64,000 nt of DNA, taken from Bacillota bacterium. GTDB taxonomy: Bacteria; Bacillota; Clostridia; Oscillospirales; Oscillospiraceae. The stretch covers positions 62,001 through 126,000 of the forward strand of contig JAEWRY010000020.1 of NCBI GenBank assembly GCA_023459875.1. Direction: 5' to 3'. Below, in pieces: positions 1 through 9,154 of this stretch. Made by a program: the position numbers and the translations under genes. Position 1 is the stretch's first letter, and each line of letters starts with the position of its first letter. The notes below the pieces were generated by a model. The model was not told where the DNA came from and ran no database searches. It worked only from the letters and a program-made list of their open reading frames with translations.

Positions 1-135
1 GAACAGATCTCCGAGGACCAGATGGTGCTTCTTGCCCGGGACATCGCCAAGAAGATCGAGGAAGAACTGGAATACCCCGGTCAGATCAAGGTTCATCTCC
101 TTCGGGAAACCAAAGTAATCGAATACGCCAAATAA
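1..135 (+). CDS. rny: Ribonuclease Y, C-terminal end (partial)
   Basis: Frame 1 is open from the first base and ends at TAA 133-135, giving 44 residues that finish in KVIEYAK. This ending, with the preceding [18 protein letters not shown] and [12 protein letters not shown] segments, is the conserved tail of RNase Y, the membrane-anchored endoribonuclease that starts mRNA decay in Firmicutes. The KH and HD domains lie upstream of the window, so only the tail can be judged. A strong terminator follows four bases after the stop. Confidence 0.85.
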   Translation, partial: EQISEDQMVLLARDIAKKIEEELEYPGQIKVHLLRETKVIEYAK

Positions 136-138
136 GAT

Positions 139-178
139 AAATCCGTCCCCCGGAAGCCTCCGGGGGACGGATTTTTTT
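139..178. terminator. Bidirectional intrinsic terminator between rny and the MBL gene
   Basis: A 15-bp stem (139-153 with 160-174) with a six-base loop ends in a run of seven T on the plus strand. The stop codon of the converging minus-strand gene lies at 178-180, so the hairpin directly abuts that gene's 3' end and probably serves both directions. Confidence 0.9.
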
Positions 179-1776
179 CAACGACTCCATTTTTCGATCA
201 GATCGCTGAGTTCCTTGGTGAATTTTCTGAGATCCTTGTTGGCGCCGCCCCTGTTGCGCTCGATCACTTCCAGCAGCTTTTGTCCGGATGCCTCAAGCTC
301 TCTGTACACAGGGGCACCGGTGACTGCAAACTCTCTGGTCTTCCTGGGTTCCAGCTCCACGCCGGCGGCCAGCATGGTATCGGCGGCCAGGTCGAAAACC
401 TCTTCATGGAGGGGAGCATGGGCGGGAAAACTCTTATCCCGCAGTGACTGGGCAAAGATTTCGGTTACCGAGGCCTCTCCGTGGACCACAAAAACCTGCT
501 TCGGCTTGGGGGATACGTGGCTGATCCAGCCCAGCAGGTGATCCCGGTCGGCGTGGGAAGACATGCCCTTGAAATTGACGATCTTGGCCTGCACCGCAAT
601 CTCCTCGCCGAAGAGCCTCACCGATTTGGCGCCCTCCAGCAGATGGCGGCCAAGGGTCCCCTCCCCCTGATAGCCCACGAACACAATGGAACACTCGCTG
701 CGCCAGAGGTTGTGCTTCAGGTGGTGGCGGATGCGCCCGGCGTCACACATGCCCGACGCGGAAATGATAACCTTGGAGGACTTGTCCTCGTTAAGTCCCT
801 TCGACTCGTCGGTGGTGGTCACCAGCCTGAGTCCGGGAAAGGTAAGCAGGGAATCTCCGCCAAGGACGATCTTAAGCGCTTCTTCGTCCATATATCCGTG
901 GAGGTCACCGGAGAAAACGCGCGTGGCCTCGTTTGCCAGCGGCGAATCCACACAGACGGCAAAGTCCGGATGGCTGCGCACCAGCCCCCGCTTTTTCATG
1001 TCCCGGATCAGATACAAAAGCTCCTGGGTGCGGCCTACGGCAAAAGCGGGGATGATGACGTTTCCTCCCCGCCGGAAGGTCTCGTCGATCACGCCGGCCA
1101 GGGCTTCCGAATAGTCTTCGGGAATTTCATGATTCCGGTCGCCGTATGTACTCTCCATCACAACATAATCGGCTTCGGTCACAAACTGCGGGTTTCTGAT
1201 GATCGGCTGGTCCACATTTCCGATGTCGCCTGAAAAAATGAGCTTACGGGTGACGGTCCCTTCGGTGAGCCACATTTCCACCGAGGCGGAACCGAGCAGA
1301 TGCCCCGCGTCCACAAACCGTATCCGGACGCCGTCCATCACGTCGATCATCTGGCCGTACTCGCAGGAAACGATATATTTGAGGGCTTCCTCGGCATCGG
1401 GAACCGTGTACAGCGGCTCCACCGGATCTTTTCCCGCCCGTTTGCCTTTCTGATTCTGCCACTGGGCGTCGCTCTCCTGAATGTGCGCCGAATCCCGAAG
1501 CATAATGGACAGGAGATCTCCGGTCAGGCGGGTGGTGAGGATTTTCCCGGCGAACCCTTGTTTCACAAGCAGAGGGATCCGCCCTGAATGATCGATGTGG
1601 GCATGAGTCACGATCACAAAGTCGATGCCGCCGGGGATAAAATCAAATTCGCCGTTGTTCCGTTCGTCCCTGCCCTGCTGAAGTCCGCAGTCGATCAAAA
1701 TCTTCCTGCCGTTCACCTCTACGCAGTGACAGCTCCCCGTCACTGCTTTCGCGGCTCCAAAAAACGTAAGCTTCAT
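178..1776 (-). CDS. Beta-CASP metallo-beta-lactamase fold hydrolase (YSH1/CPSF-like RNase family)
   Basis: The 532-residue product is a metallo-beta-lactamase fold protein with the zinc motif THAHIDHSG at about residues 57-65, followed by a beta-CASP insert and an RMMBL-type C-terminal motif (GMSSHADRDHLLGW, near residue 405). This architecture belongs to the KH-less bacterial relatives of eukaryotic CPSF73, which are zinc-dependent RNA hydrolases. It is distinct from RNase J, which has a different C-terminal domain. The last 70 residues after the RMMBL domain are charged and may be lineage-specific. The ATG at 1776 has a GGAGGT ribosome binding site eight bases upstream on the minus strand. 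The gene follows pyk by 47 bp and is probably cotranscribed. The exact RNA substrate is not deducible. Confidence 0.85.
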   Translation of the reverse strand: MKLTFFGAAKAVTGSCHCVEVNGRKILIDCGLQQGRDERNNGEFDFIPGGIDFVIVTHAHIDHSGRIPLLVKQGFAGKILTTRLTGDLLSIMLRDSAHIQESDAQWQNQKGKRAGKDPVEPLYTVPDAEEALKYIVSCEYGQMIDVMDGVRIRFVDAGHLLGSASVEMWLTEGTVTRKLIFSGDIGNVDQPIIRNPQFVTEADYVVMESTYGDRNHEIPEDYSEALAGVIDETFRRGGNVIIPAFAVGRTQELLYLIRDMKKRGLVRSHPDFAVCVDSPLANEATRVFSGDLHGYMDEEALKIVLGGDSLLTFPGLRLVTTTDESKGLNEDKSSKVIISASGMCDAGRIRHHLKHNLWRSECSIVFVGYQGEGTLGRHLLEGAKSVRLFGEEIAVQAKIVNFKGMSSHADRDHLLGWISHVSPKPKQVFVVHGEASVTEIFAQSLRDKSFPAHAPLHEEVFDLAADTMLAAGVELEPRKTREFAVTGAPVYRELEASGQKLLEVIERNRGGANKDLRKFTKELSDLIEKWSR

Positions 1777-1823
1777 CCGGTACCTCCATTATGTGATTTA
1801 TTTCGCTGCCTTCCGGCAATCGG

Positions 1824-3251
1824 TTACAGGGGTTCTTCCACCACCTGGGCTTTGATGAGATTCGTGCTTCCCGTCTTGCCGATGGGCACGCCCGCCGTGA
1901 TGACGACCGTGTCGCCGGGGGACACCATGCCCTCCTTGCGGGCGCATTCCACGCAGAGGGAAAAGAGCCTGTCGGTGGAGTCCACCGAGCCGGACAGGAA
2001 GGGCTGCACCCCCCAGGAGATGGCAAGCTGCCGGCGGACCTTTTCGGTGACGGTGAGTGCCACAATGGGGCAGGAGGGCCGGTACCTTGAGATCATCCTC
2101 GCGGTGGAGCCGGTCTGGGTGGCGGTCAGAATGGCCTGAGCGCCCAAATCCATGGCGGTAAGGCAGCAGGTGTGGGTAATGGCGTCGTTGACGGACCGCC
2201 CGCACTCATAGGTGTTCTTTTGAAAGCGGCCCCAGTAATTGGTGGCCTTCTCCGCGGTTACCACCGTGTTCACCATGGTGGCGAGCGCTTCCAGGGGATA
2301 GCTGCCCGCGGCGGTCTCCCCGGAGAGCATCACGCAGCTGGTGCCGTCGAAGACGGCGTTAGCCACGTCGGAAACCTCGGCGCGGGTAGGCCGTGGATTG
2401 CGGATCATGGAATCCAGCATCTGGGTGGCCGTAATGACCGGCTTTCCCTTCCTGGTCGTCTCGGTGATCATAATTTTTTGAAGGACGGGTACCTCCCAGG
2501 CGGGAATTTCAACGCCCAGATCACCCCGCGCCACCATAACCCCGTCGGCCGCATCGATGATCTCATGCAGATTGTCGACGCCCTCCCGGTTCTCGATTTT
2601 CGCGATAATGCGGATGTCCCCTCCCCCATAACCGCGCAATACCCTGCGGATATCGTTCACGTCGGAAGCCCGGCGCACAAAGGAGGCGGCAATATAGTCA
2701 AAGTCGTTCTCAACGGCGAATTTCAGATCCTTTTCATCCTCCGGGGTAAGAGAAGGCAGATTGATATGCACATCGGGCAAATTGATGCTCTTGTTGTTGG
2801 AAAGGGAACCTCCGGTCTCTAACACACAGTGGATCTCGTGGCCTGAGACGCCCTCCACCACCATCTCTATGAGGCCGTCGTCGATCAGAACCCGGCTGCC
2901 GGGAGCCACTTCCGCGTGAAGTTCAGGGTAAGTAACGGATACCCGGTTCTCGTCGCCCGGCACATCGTCGGTGGTGAGGGTGAAGGCGTCGCCCTTCTCC
3001 AGGGCGATCGAGCCGTTTACAAAGGTCCTGATCCGGATTTCCGGCCCTTTGGTATCCAGAATGGCGGCTACCGGGCGGCCAAGGGCATCGCGCACATTTT
3101 TCAGCTTTCGCAACTGGGCCAGATGGCTCTCATGGGTTCCGTGGGAAAAGTTGAACCGGGCTGCGTCCATACCGCCGAGTATGAGGGCACGGATCATTTC
3201 CTCGCTGTCTACGGCGGGGCCCAGCGTGCAGATAATTTTTGTTTTTCTCAT
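1824..3251 (-). CDS. pyk: Pyruvate kinase
   Basis: This 475-residue enzyme converts phosphoenolpyruvate and ADP to pyruvate and ATP, the last step of glycolysis. Family signatures include KTKIICTLGP at the N-terminus, RFNFSHG, the active-site stretch KIENREGVDNLHEII with VARGDLGVE, and MLDSMIRNPRPTRAE. The protein ends after the usual C-terminal allosteric domain and lacks the extra PEP-utiliser domain of Bacillus enzymes. The in-frame ATG at 3251 is preferred over the one at 3272 because AAGGA lies eight bases upstream and the protein then starts MRKTK as in most homologues. The window also encodes pyruvate phosphate dikinase, giving the cell two routes between PEP and pyruvate. Confidence 0.95.
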   Translation of the reverse strand: MRKTKIICTLGPAVDSEEMIRALILGGMDAARFNFSHGTHESHLAQLRKLKNVRDALGRPVAAILDTKGPEIRIRTFVNGSIALEKGDAFTLTTDDVPGDENRVSVTYPELHAEVAPGSRVLIDDGLIEMVVEGVSGHEIHCVLETGGSLSNNKSINLPDVHINLPSLTPEDEKDLKFAVENDFDYIAASFVRRASDVNDIRRVLRGYGGGDIRIIAKIENREGVDNLHEIIDAADGVMVARGDLGVEIPAWEVPVLQKIMITETTRKGKPVITATQMLDSMIRNPRPTRAEVSDVANAVFDGTSCVMLSGETAAGSYPLEALATMVNTVVTAEKATNYWGRFQKNTYECGRSVNDAITHTCCLTAMDLGAQAILTATQTGSTARMISRYRPSCPIVALTVTEKVRRQLAISWGVQPFLSGSVDSTDRLFSLCVECARKEGMVSPGDTVVITAGVPIGKTGSTNLIKAQVVEEPL

Positions 3252-3279
3252 GTTTTTTTCCTTACTGTTCATTCACTTA

Positions 3280-4632
3280 TCAAGCCTTTTCTTCATGCGA
3301 TTGAGTTTCGCCATCACTTGGTTTTTTCCTTCTGGATACCAGCGCCCATTCCACCCGGCGGTCGGTCAGCTCCTCAATCTTGATATGGAGGTCCCCGGCG
3401 TCCACCTCGATCTGGCTGCCGTCATCGGGAATCACCGAGAGCTGTCCGAACACCAGTCCGCCCAGCGTCTCATATTCCTCGCTCTCGGGAATGGCCACAT
3501 CCAGCGCTTCGGACAGTTCCTCAAGATCCACCGAGCCGGACACGCGCCAGAGGTTAGGCTCCAGCTTCACGATCTGCTGTTCGTCCGGCCGGTCGAATTC
3601 ATCGTAGATATTGCCGACGATCTCCTCGAGAAGGTCTTCCATGGTCACCAGGCCGGATGTGCCCCCGTACTCATCCACCACGATGGCCATATGTACCTTC
3701 TTGCTTTGCATATCCCGGAAGAGCACGTCGGTACGCACGGACTCGGGGACAAAATAGGCGGTGCGGAGGATCTCCCTCATGGGCTTTGGCGCAGGCTTGC
3801 GGGCGTTGAGCAGATAGTCCCGGGTAAAGAGGATCCCGACGATATCGTCGGCGTCCTCCTCGTAGACGGGAAAGCGGGAAAGCCCGGTCCGTTCGATTGT
3901 CGCCACCACTTCCTCGGGACTGTCATCGCACCACAGAAGTTCCATGTCGGTGCGGTGGATCATAACGTCTTCGGCGGTCATGTTGTTGAATTCAAATACA
4001 TTTTCAATGAGTTCCCGCTCTTCAGGCTCGATGGCGCCGCGCTCCTCGCCGATATCCACCATCATGCGGATCTCGTCTTCGGAGACTTCCTCCTGGTCGG
4101 CCTTGGGGTCAATTCCCAAAAGCCGCAGCACGCCGTTGGTGGATTTGGCCAGCAGCCACACGACAGGGCCGAATACGACGGAGATGGCACTAACAGCTCC
4201 GCAGGTCGCCCGCGCCACCGCTTCAGTTTTTTTCATTGCGATCCGCTTGGGGACCAGCTCTCCAAACACAAGAGTAAAATAGGAGAGGATGATGGTAATA
4301 ATAATCACCATAAGAGTATTGAGGGTATGGGTAGGAATGGAGACCCCCCGGGAAACCAGCCAGTTCACCAGCCGGTCGGAGAAGGTATCGGCGGCAAACG
4401 CCGACGCAAGAAAGCCTGCCAGAGTAATGCCTATCTGGATGGCGGAAAGGAAATGCTCGGGGGCTTGCACCAGACGCAGCAGCCTGGGAGCCCGCTTGTC
4501 TCCTTCCTCCACCTGTTTTTTCAGCTTGTTTTCACTGAGGGAAATGACGGCAATCTCCGCGGAAGCGAAAAAGGCGTTTATTGACAGGAGTATAATGAGT
4601 ATTAATATTTTCGGCAATAACGGGTCGTCCAT
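3280..4632 (-). CDS. CNNM/CorC (hemolysin C)-type membrane protein with CBS domains
   Basis: The product has an N-terminal DUF21 (CNNM) transmembrane domain (hydrophobic segments near residues 5-25, 75-120 and 125-150), a CBS pair, and a C-terminal CorC_HlyC domain ending shortly before the C-terminus. Members are implicated in magnesium or cobalt transport; 'hemolysin' is a historical label. The open frame extends to 4677, but ATG 4632 (MDDPLLPK) follows AGGAGG and starts just before the first membrane helix, so it is preferred. It lies 28 bp upstream of pyk and is the first gene of the minus-strand block. It has its own promoter at 4769-4797. Confidence 0.87.
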   Translation of the reverse strand: MDDPLLPKILILIILLSINAFFASAEIAVISLSENKLKKQVEEGDKRAPRLLRLVQAPEHFLSAIQIGITLAGFLASAFAADTFSDRLVNWLVSRGVSIPTHTLNTLMVIIITIILSYFTLVFGELVPKRIAMKKTEAVARATCGAVSAISVVFGPVVWLLAKSTNGVLRLLGIDPKADQEEVSEDEIRMMVDIGEERGAIEPEERELIENVFEFNNMTAEDVMIHRTDMELLWCDDSPEEVVATIERTGLSRFPVYEEDADDIVGILFTRDYLLNARKPAPKPMREILRTAYFVPESVRTDVLFRDMQSKKVHMAIVVDEYGGTSGLVTMEDLLEEIVGNIYDEFDRPDEQQIVKLEPNLWRVSGSVDLEELSEALDVAIPESEEYETLGGLVFGQLSVIPDDGSQIEVDAGDLHIKIEELTDRRVEWALVSRRKKPSDGETQSHEEKA

Positions 4633-4768
4633 TCCGGATGGTTCCTCCTTTTTTTCAGCCACATACTCGCATTGCAATTATATCCGAAACACAGTTAAAA
4701 TACCATTTTTCCGTGTTTTTCGGCACATACAACATGAACAAATCCCAGTAAAGATTGTTCAAGACATT

Positions 4769-4797
4769 ATTATAACAGATTTATTAAAAAAATCCAA
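4769..4797 (-). promoter_or_regulatory. Sigma-A-type promoter for the CNNM-pyk-MBL block
   Basis: On the minus strand TTGGAT (4797-4792), a 17-bp spacer and TATAAT (4774-4769) with an upstream TG form a good extended -10 promoter. It is back-to-back with the ClC promoter, leaving only six bases between the two -35 regions. Confidence 0.7.
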
Positions 4798-4803
4798 CGT
4801 AGA

Positions 4804-4832
4804 TGTGCAAATTTCAATGTTCGTGTTATAAT
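4804..4832 (+). promoter_or_regulatory. Extended -10 promoter for the ClC-sdaAB-sdaAA unit
   Basis: TATAAT at 4827-4832 is preceded by TGT, giving an extended -10. The -35 region (TGTGCA, 17 bp upstream) is weak. It lies about 30 bp before the ClC start codon. Confidence 0.6.
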
Positions 4833-4860
4833 GCCTCTATAATCTGTTTTGGAGATGTTC

Positions 4861-6123
4861 ATGATGAGGTACGTTGCCCGGGCAGCGCTTTCCCACTTTA
4901 TTATTTTATTGCGATGGATCGTGCTGTCCTGCATCGTCGGCCTTCTGGTGGGAGCGGTAAGCGTGGGCTTTCACTACGGCGTTGAAGCGGCTACCGAGCT
5001 TCGTATGAGCCATCCCTGGATGTTGTGGTTTCTCCCCGTGGGGGGCATCGTCATTGTTCTTTTGTATAAAGCCTGCGGTATCGAGGAAGACCGGGGAACC
5101 AATCTGGTCCTGGTTGCCGTCCGCGAAAACGAACCCATGGCGCTGCGCACTGCCCCTCTTATCATTTTGTCAACCATAATCACCCATCTGTTCGGCGGCT
5201 CTTCCGGCCGCGAGGGAGCAGTCCTTCAGATCGGCGCTTCCATCGCGTCCCGCCTCGGCCGGAGGGTGAAGCTCAGCGAACACACCTGCCGTATTCTGGT
5301 GGTCTGCGGCATGAGCGCCGCCTTTTCCGCACTCTTTGGAACCCCCATCACCGCTGCCATATTCGCAATGGAAGTGGTCCATGTCGGCGTAATCCACTAT
5401 TCCGCCATCGTCCCTTCCCTTCTCTCCGCTCTGGTGGGGCTCCAGGTTGCCCAATGGTTTCAGGTGGCCCCGGCCGCTTTCGCGGTTTCCGGCGTCCCGG
5501 TTCTGGAGCCGCTCTCCCTCGTTAAAATTATCGGAATGGGCATCCTCTTTGCTATTCTCTCCATTCTTTTTTATCAGACCATGCATCTCTCTGCCCATCT
5601 TTATCAAAAATATATGAAAAAGCCTTTCCTGCGTGCAGCTGCGGGCGGCGGGCTGGTAATTCTGGTTACGTTGCTGTCCGGCAGTTATGATTACAACGGC
5701 GTGGGCATGGGTGTGATCAAAGCCGCCGTGAGCGGCACGGCGCGGCCCGAAGCTTTTGCTTTTAAAATCCTGCTAACCGCTCTCACCTTGGGCGCGGGCT
5801 TCAAGGGAGGCGAGATCATTCCCGCTTTCTTCGCTGGCGCTACCTTCGGCTGCGTCGCAGGCCCGTTTCTGGGACTGCCCGCTTCCTTTTCCGCGGCGCT
5901 GGGAATGGTGTCGGTTTTCTGCGGCGTAACCAACTGTCCGATCACTTCCATAATCCTGGCCTATGAGCTCTTCGGCGGCGCGGGGCTCCCCTTTTTCGCC
6001 CTGAGCTGTGCCGTATCGTACATGCTCTCAGGCTACGGAGGATTATACAGCGAGCAAAAAATCGTATACTCTAAGCTTAAGCCGGTTCCCCGGGAAGAAC
6101 AGGAAAGGAGCCTTGCCTCTTGA
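4861..6123 (+). CDS. ClC-family chloride channel or H+/Cl- exchanger
   Basis: The roughly 420-residue membrane protein has about ten hydrophobic helices and the ClC filter motif GREGAV near residues 116-121, whose glutamate (about E118) is the gating/proton glutamate of the family. The second conserved region reads GAGFKGGEIIPAFFAGATFG, close to the canonical GxFxP segment. There are no C-terminal CBS domains. A TTG at 4849 opens the frame, but GGAG at 4851-4854 lies inside that extension and points to ATG 4861 or 4864. The stop TGA overlaps the TTG start of sdaAB. Whether it is a channel or an exchanger cannot be decided from the sequence alone. Confidence 0.88.
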   Translation: MMRYVARAALSHFIILLRWIVLSCIVGLLVGAVSVGFHYGVEAATELRMSHPWMLWFLPVGGIVIVLLYKACGIEEDRGTNLVLVAVRENEPMALRTAPLIILSTIITHLFGGSSGREGAVLQIGASIASRLGRRVKLSEHTCRILVVCGMSAAFSALFGTPITAAIFAMEVVHVGVIHYSAIVPSLLSALVGLQVAQWFQVAPAAFAVSGVPVLEPLSLVKIIGMGILFAILSILFYQTMHLSAHLYQKYMKKPFLRAAAGGGLVILVTLLSGSYDYNGVGMGVIKAAVSGTARPEAFAFKILLTALTLGAGFKGGEIIPAFFAGATFGCVAGPFLGLPASFSAALGMVSVFCGVTNCPITSIILAYELFGGAGLPFFALSCAVSYMLSGYGGLYSEQKIVYSKLKPVPREEQERSLAS

Positions 6124-6788
6124 CCATCTTTGATATCATGGGCCCCGTCATGGTAGGCCCGTCCAGTTCCCACACCGCCGGCGCGGTGCGCATCGGCCTC
6201 ATTACCAGGAAGCTTTTGGGCGGTACCCCCGCGAAGGCGCAGATCAAGCTCCACGGTTCCTTCGCCGCAACCGGCGGCGGCCACGGCACCGACAAGGCTT
6301 TGGTCGCGGGACTCCTGGGCCTCGCCCCCGACGACCCGCGCATCCCAATAAGCTTTGTCCTGGCCGGGGAGGCAAACATGGAGCTGTCTTTCAGCTCTGT
6401 GGTCCTGCGGGGCGCCCATCCCAACACGGCAGTGCTGACGGTGGAGAACCAGGCAGGCAATGTTCTTGAAGTCAACGCTTCCTCTCTGGGGGGCGGCAGG
6501 GTGCGGGTAAACGCCATCGACGGCATGGAAGCCACCTTTACAGGAGACTATCCCACTCTCATCATCCGCAACGAGGACAGGCCCGGTCTGGTAGCCGAGG
6601 TGTCCGGAATTTTATCCGAGCAGGGCGTCAACATCGCCACCATGCAGCTCTACCGGGACCGGCGGGGCGGTTTGGCTGTCATGGTGATCGAGAGCGATCA
6701 GCCCATCCCCAGGGAGATGGCCGACTATCTGCGCGCTCAGCCCGGTATCAAGCGCTGTACGTATCTGAATATGGAGGAGGGTAACTGA
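6120..6788 (+). CDS. sdaAB: L-serine dehydratase, iron-sulfur-dependent, beta subunit
   Basis: The 222-residue subunit carries PSSSHTAG (residues 14-21), the family's serine-binding motif, and a C-terminal ACT domain from about residue 147. With the alpha subunit it deaminates L-serine to pyruvate and ammonia using an oxygen-sensitive [4Fe-4S] cluster. The start is a TTG at 6120 overlapping the ClC stop; AGGAAAGGAG at 6101-6110 gives a nine-base spacing, and no downstream ATG would keep the conserved N-terminus. The alpha subunit follows one base after the stop. The two-subunit arrangement is typical of Firmicutes. Confidence 0.95.
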   Translation: MTIFDIMGPVMVGPSSSHTAGAVRIGLITRKLLGGTPAKAQIKLHGSFAATGGGHGTDKALVAGLLGLAPDDPRIPISFVLAGEANMELSFSSVVLRGAHPNTAVLTVENQAGNVLEVNASSLGGGRVRVNAIDGMEATFTGDYPTLIIRNEDRPGLVAEVSGILSEQGVNIATMQLYRDRRGGLAVMVIESDQPIPREMADYLRAQPGIKRCTYLNMEEGN

Positions 6789-6789
6789 C

Positions 6790-7647
6790 ATGGGTTTCTC
6801 TTCTGTGGAAAGCATGCTGAAAGCCACGGAATCCGGCTGCCTCTGGGAAGCGGTTCTGGAGGAGGATCTGCGCGACCGGGACAGCACCAGGGAAGATTCC
6901 TTTTCCCGCATGAGCGCTCTCTGGACCGCCATGGTCCGGTCGGTGGCGGAATATGATCCCGCCAAACGCTCGAAAAGCGGTCTGGCCGGCGGGACCGCCG
7001 CGCTGCTAAGCGATGGTGAGGACAGCCTGTGCGGGCCCTATTTCCGTGAAATCATCGAAACGGCCGTAAAAACCGGCGAGTGCAACGCCTGCATGGGCCG
7101 CATCGTCGCGGCTCCCACGGCGGGCGCCAGCGGCGTGATGCCCGCGGTGCTTCTCCCTTATCAGAAAAAGCACGGCACTTCGGACGAAACGATGGTGCAC
7201 GCGCTGTTTGTGGCTGCGGGATTCGGGCAGGTCATCGCCACCAGGGCTTCCATCTCGGGGGCCGAGGGAGGGTGTCAGGCGGAGGTCGGCTCGGCCTCGG
7301 CCATGGCTTCCGCCGCTTTAGTCTTCCTTCACGGCGGTTCGCCCGCACAGATGGCAAGCGCCTGCGCGCTTGCCCTTTCAAACCTTATGGGACTGGTCTG
7401 CGACCCGGTGGCCGGACTCGTGGAAGTACCCTGCATTTACCGCAACGTGACGGGCGCCGTGAACGCCATGTCCTGCGCCGAGCTGGCACTGGCCGGAATT
7501 GCCAGCGCCATCCCCTGCGACGAGGTTATCGACGCCATGCGCGCCGTGGGCGACGCCATGCCCGTCTCCCTGCGGGAAACGGGACACGGCGGCCTTGCCG
7601 CCACGCCTACAGGCAGGAAAGTCGCAGAGCGCATGGAAAACAGATGA
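6790..7647 (+). CDS. sdaAA: L-serine dehydratase, iron-sulfur-dependent, alpha subunit
   Basis: The 285-residue catalytic subunit contains ECNACMGRIVAAPTAGASG (from residue 97), which supplies a cluster cysteine and the PTAGASG signature, and a glycine-rich SGAEGGCQAEVGSASAM segment. Length matches stand-alone alpha subunits. GGAGGG at 6776-6781 precedes the ATG. The product pyruvate would feed the enzymes encoded by pyk and ppdK elsewhere in the window. Translational coupling with sdaAB is likely. Confidence 0.95.
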   Translation: MGFSSVESMLKATESGCLWEAVLEEDLRDRDSTREDSFSRMSALWTAMVRSVAEYDPAKRSKSGLAGGTAALLSDGEDSLCGPYFREIIETAVKTGECNACMGRIVAAPTAGASGVMPAVLLPYQKKHGTSDETMVHALFVAAGFGQVIATRASISGAEGGCQAEVGSASAMASAALVFLHGGSPAQMASACALALSNLMGLVCDPVAGLVEVPCIYRNVTGAVNAMSCAELALAGIASAIPCDEVIDAMRAVGDAMPVSLRETGHGGLAATPTGRKVAERMENR

Positions 7648-7694
7648 CCCACCGCCTCTCTTATCATACCTGAATATTAAAGGAGCTTTCCTTT

Positions 7695-9122
7695 ATGCTT
7701 TTTTCCAGCTCGGTCTTTCTTTTTGCCTTTCTTCCCATTGTGCTCCTTTTCTATTACGGTTTTTTCCGGGGGAACCGTCCGGCGCAGAACGGAATGCTGC
7801 TGCTGTCCTCCCTGTTTTTTTATGCCTGGGGCGAACCATGGTTCGTCCTGGTCATGATGGGCTCCATCCTCCTTAATTACGGCCTGGGTCTTTGGGCTAA
7901 CCTACGCCTCAGGCGTAAAAAGCCTGTGCGCCTGCCGGTGATCTGCGCTCTTTTCTCCAACCTGGGGCTGCTGTTTGTGTTCAAATATCTGGTCTTTGTG
8001 CTGGAAAGCCTCAATTTGCTGGGCGCCCAGCTGATGGTACCCGTCATCCGGCTTCCTATCGGCATTTCTTTTTTTACCTTTCAGGCCCTCTCCTATGTGC
8101 TTGATGTGGCCTGGGGGCACACAGCCGTGCAGCGCAGGCTGTGGGGCGTGGCACTTTATATCTCATTTTTCCCTCAGCTTATCGCCGGCCCCATTGTAAC
8201 CTACGGCACGGTTGCCCTGCAGCTTGAAGGCCGGCGGGAGAGCTGGGCCGACTTTTCCACAGGCCTGTGCCGTTTTGTCTTCGGTCTGGGGAAAAAAATA
8301 CTCATCGCCAATCAGCTGGCGCTGGTGGCCGACCGCGCGTTCGACACCTTTGGGGGAAACCTTGCGGCTCCCATGGCCTGGCTTGGCTCGGTCTGTTACA
8401 CTCTTCAGATTTATTACGATTTTTCGGGATACTCCGATATGGCCATCGGCCTTGGAAAGATGTTCGGGTTTCACTTTCTTGAAAATTTCCGCTACCCCTA
8501 CGCCGCTTCTTCCATCACGGAATTCTGGCGGAGGTGGCACATTTCCCTGTCCACCTGGTTCCGGGATTATGTCTATATCCCCCTGGGAGGCAGCCAAAGC
8601 GGCTCGAGGGAAAAAACCGTCCGCAATCTCTTTGTCGTCTGGCTTTTCACCGGCATCTGGCACGGAGCCAACTGGACCTTTCTCTGTTGGGGCTTGTTTT
8701 ATTTTCTGCTGATCTATGCGGAAAAATTTCTTTTCCCACCCGTGCATCCTCCCAAGTGGGTTGGCCACCTTTACACCCTTCTTATGGTGAACTTTGCCTG
8801 GGTGATCTTCCGTGCGGCGAGCCTTCCCGCCGCGTTCTCCTTCCTCTCTGCCATGTTCCGCATAACGCCCGACCCCGAACAGACCACGGTGGTCCTCCTC
8901 TATCTCCGGGAAAACTGGGCGGTTTTAGCCGCCGCCCTTGTATTTTCCTTCCCTGCCGCCAAGGTGATGGGCAGGACTCTCAGCGAGCTAAGACCCGACG
9001 GAAGATCCCTCGCTCCCCTGATGAACACCGGATACACACTGCTGGTGGCGGCAATCTTCTTAGCCTCGGTCTCCCTGCTGGTAAAGGGGACCTATAACCC
9101 CTTTATTTATTTTAATTTCTGA
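7695..9122 (+). CDS. MBOAT-family O-acyltransferase (AlgI/PatA-like)
   Basis: This 475-residue polytopic protein belongs to the membrane-bound O-acyltransferase family. The catalytic histidine is seen in IWHGANW (His about 323), preceded by the conserved FWRRWHISLSTWFRDYVYIP segment. Members move acetyl groups across the membrane to a partner that acetylates an extracellular polysaccharide or peptidoglycan. AGGAG at 7681-7685 lies upstream of ATG 7695. The TGA stop overlaps the next open frame, whose product is the expected DHHW partner. The acceptor polymer is unknown; no glycan synthase genes lie nearby. Confidence 0.9.
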   Translation: MLFSSSVFLFAFLPIVLLFYYGFFRGNRPAQNGMLLLSSLFFYAWGEPWFVLVMMGSILLNYGLGLWANLRLRRKKPVRLPVICALFSNLGLLFVFKYLVFVLESLNLLGAQLMVPVIRLPIGISFFTFQALSYVLDVAWGHTAVQRRLWGVALYISFFPQLIAGPIVTYGTVALQLEGRRESWADFSTGLCRFVFGLGKKILIANQLALVADRAFDTFGGNLAAPMAWLGSVCYTLQIYYDFSGYSDMAIGLGKMFGFHFLENFRYPYAASSITEFWRRWHISLSTWFRDYVYIPLGGSQSGSREKTVRNLFVVWLFTGIWHGANWTFLCWGLFYFLLIYAEKFLFPPVHPPKWVGHLYTLLMVNFAWVIFRAASLPAAFSFLSAMFRITPDPEQTTVVLLYLRENWAVLAAALVFSFPAAKVMGRTLSELRPDGRSLAPLMNTGYTLLVAAIFLASVSLLVKGTYNPFIYFNF

Positions 9123-9154
9123 TGAGATTTATTTTTGAAAGGAGGACGCCGGTC

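Noticed and set aside
481..1233. Long plus-strand open frame opposite the beta-CASP gene
   Set aside because: It is antisense to a clearly conserved gene, has no recognised motif and reflects the high G+C content.
2971..4584. 537-codon plus-strand frame opposite pyk and the CNNM gene
   Set aside because: It spans two real minus-strand genes, has a low-complexity His/Gly-rich translation and no ribosome binding site.
8100..8170. Sigma-54 promoter (TGGCAC-N5-TTGC)
   Set aside because: TGGCAC occurs near 8148 within coding sequence, but no TTGC follows at the required spacing. No convincing site was found elsewhere either.
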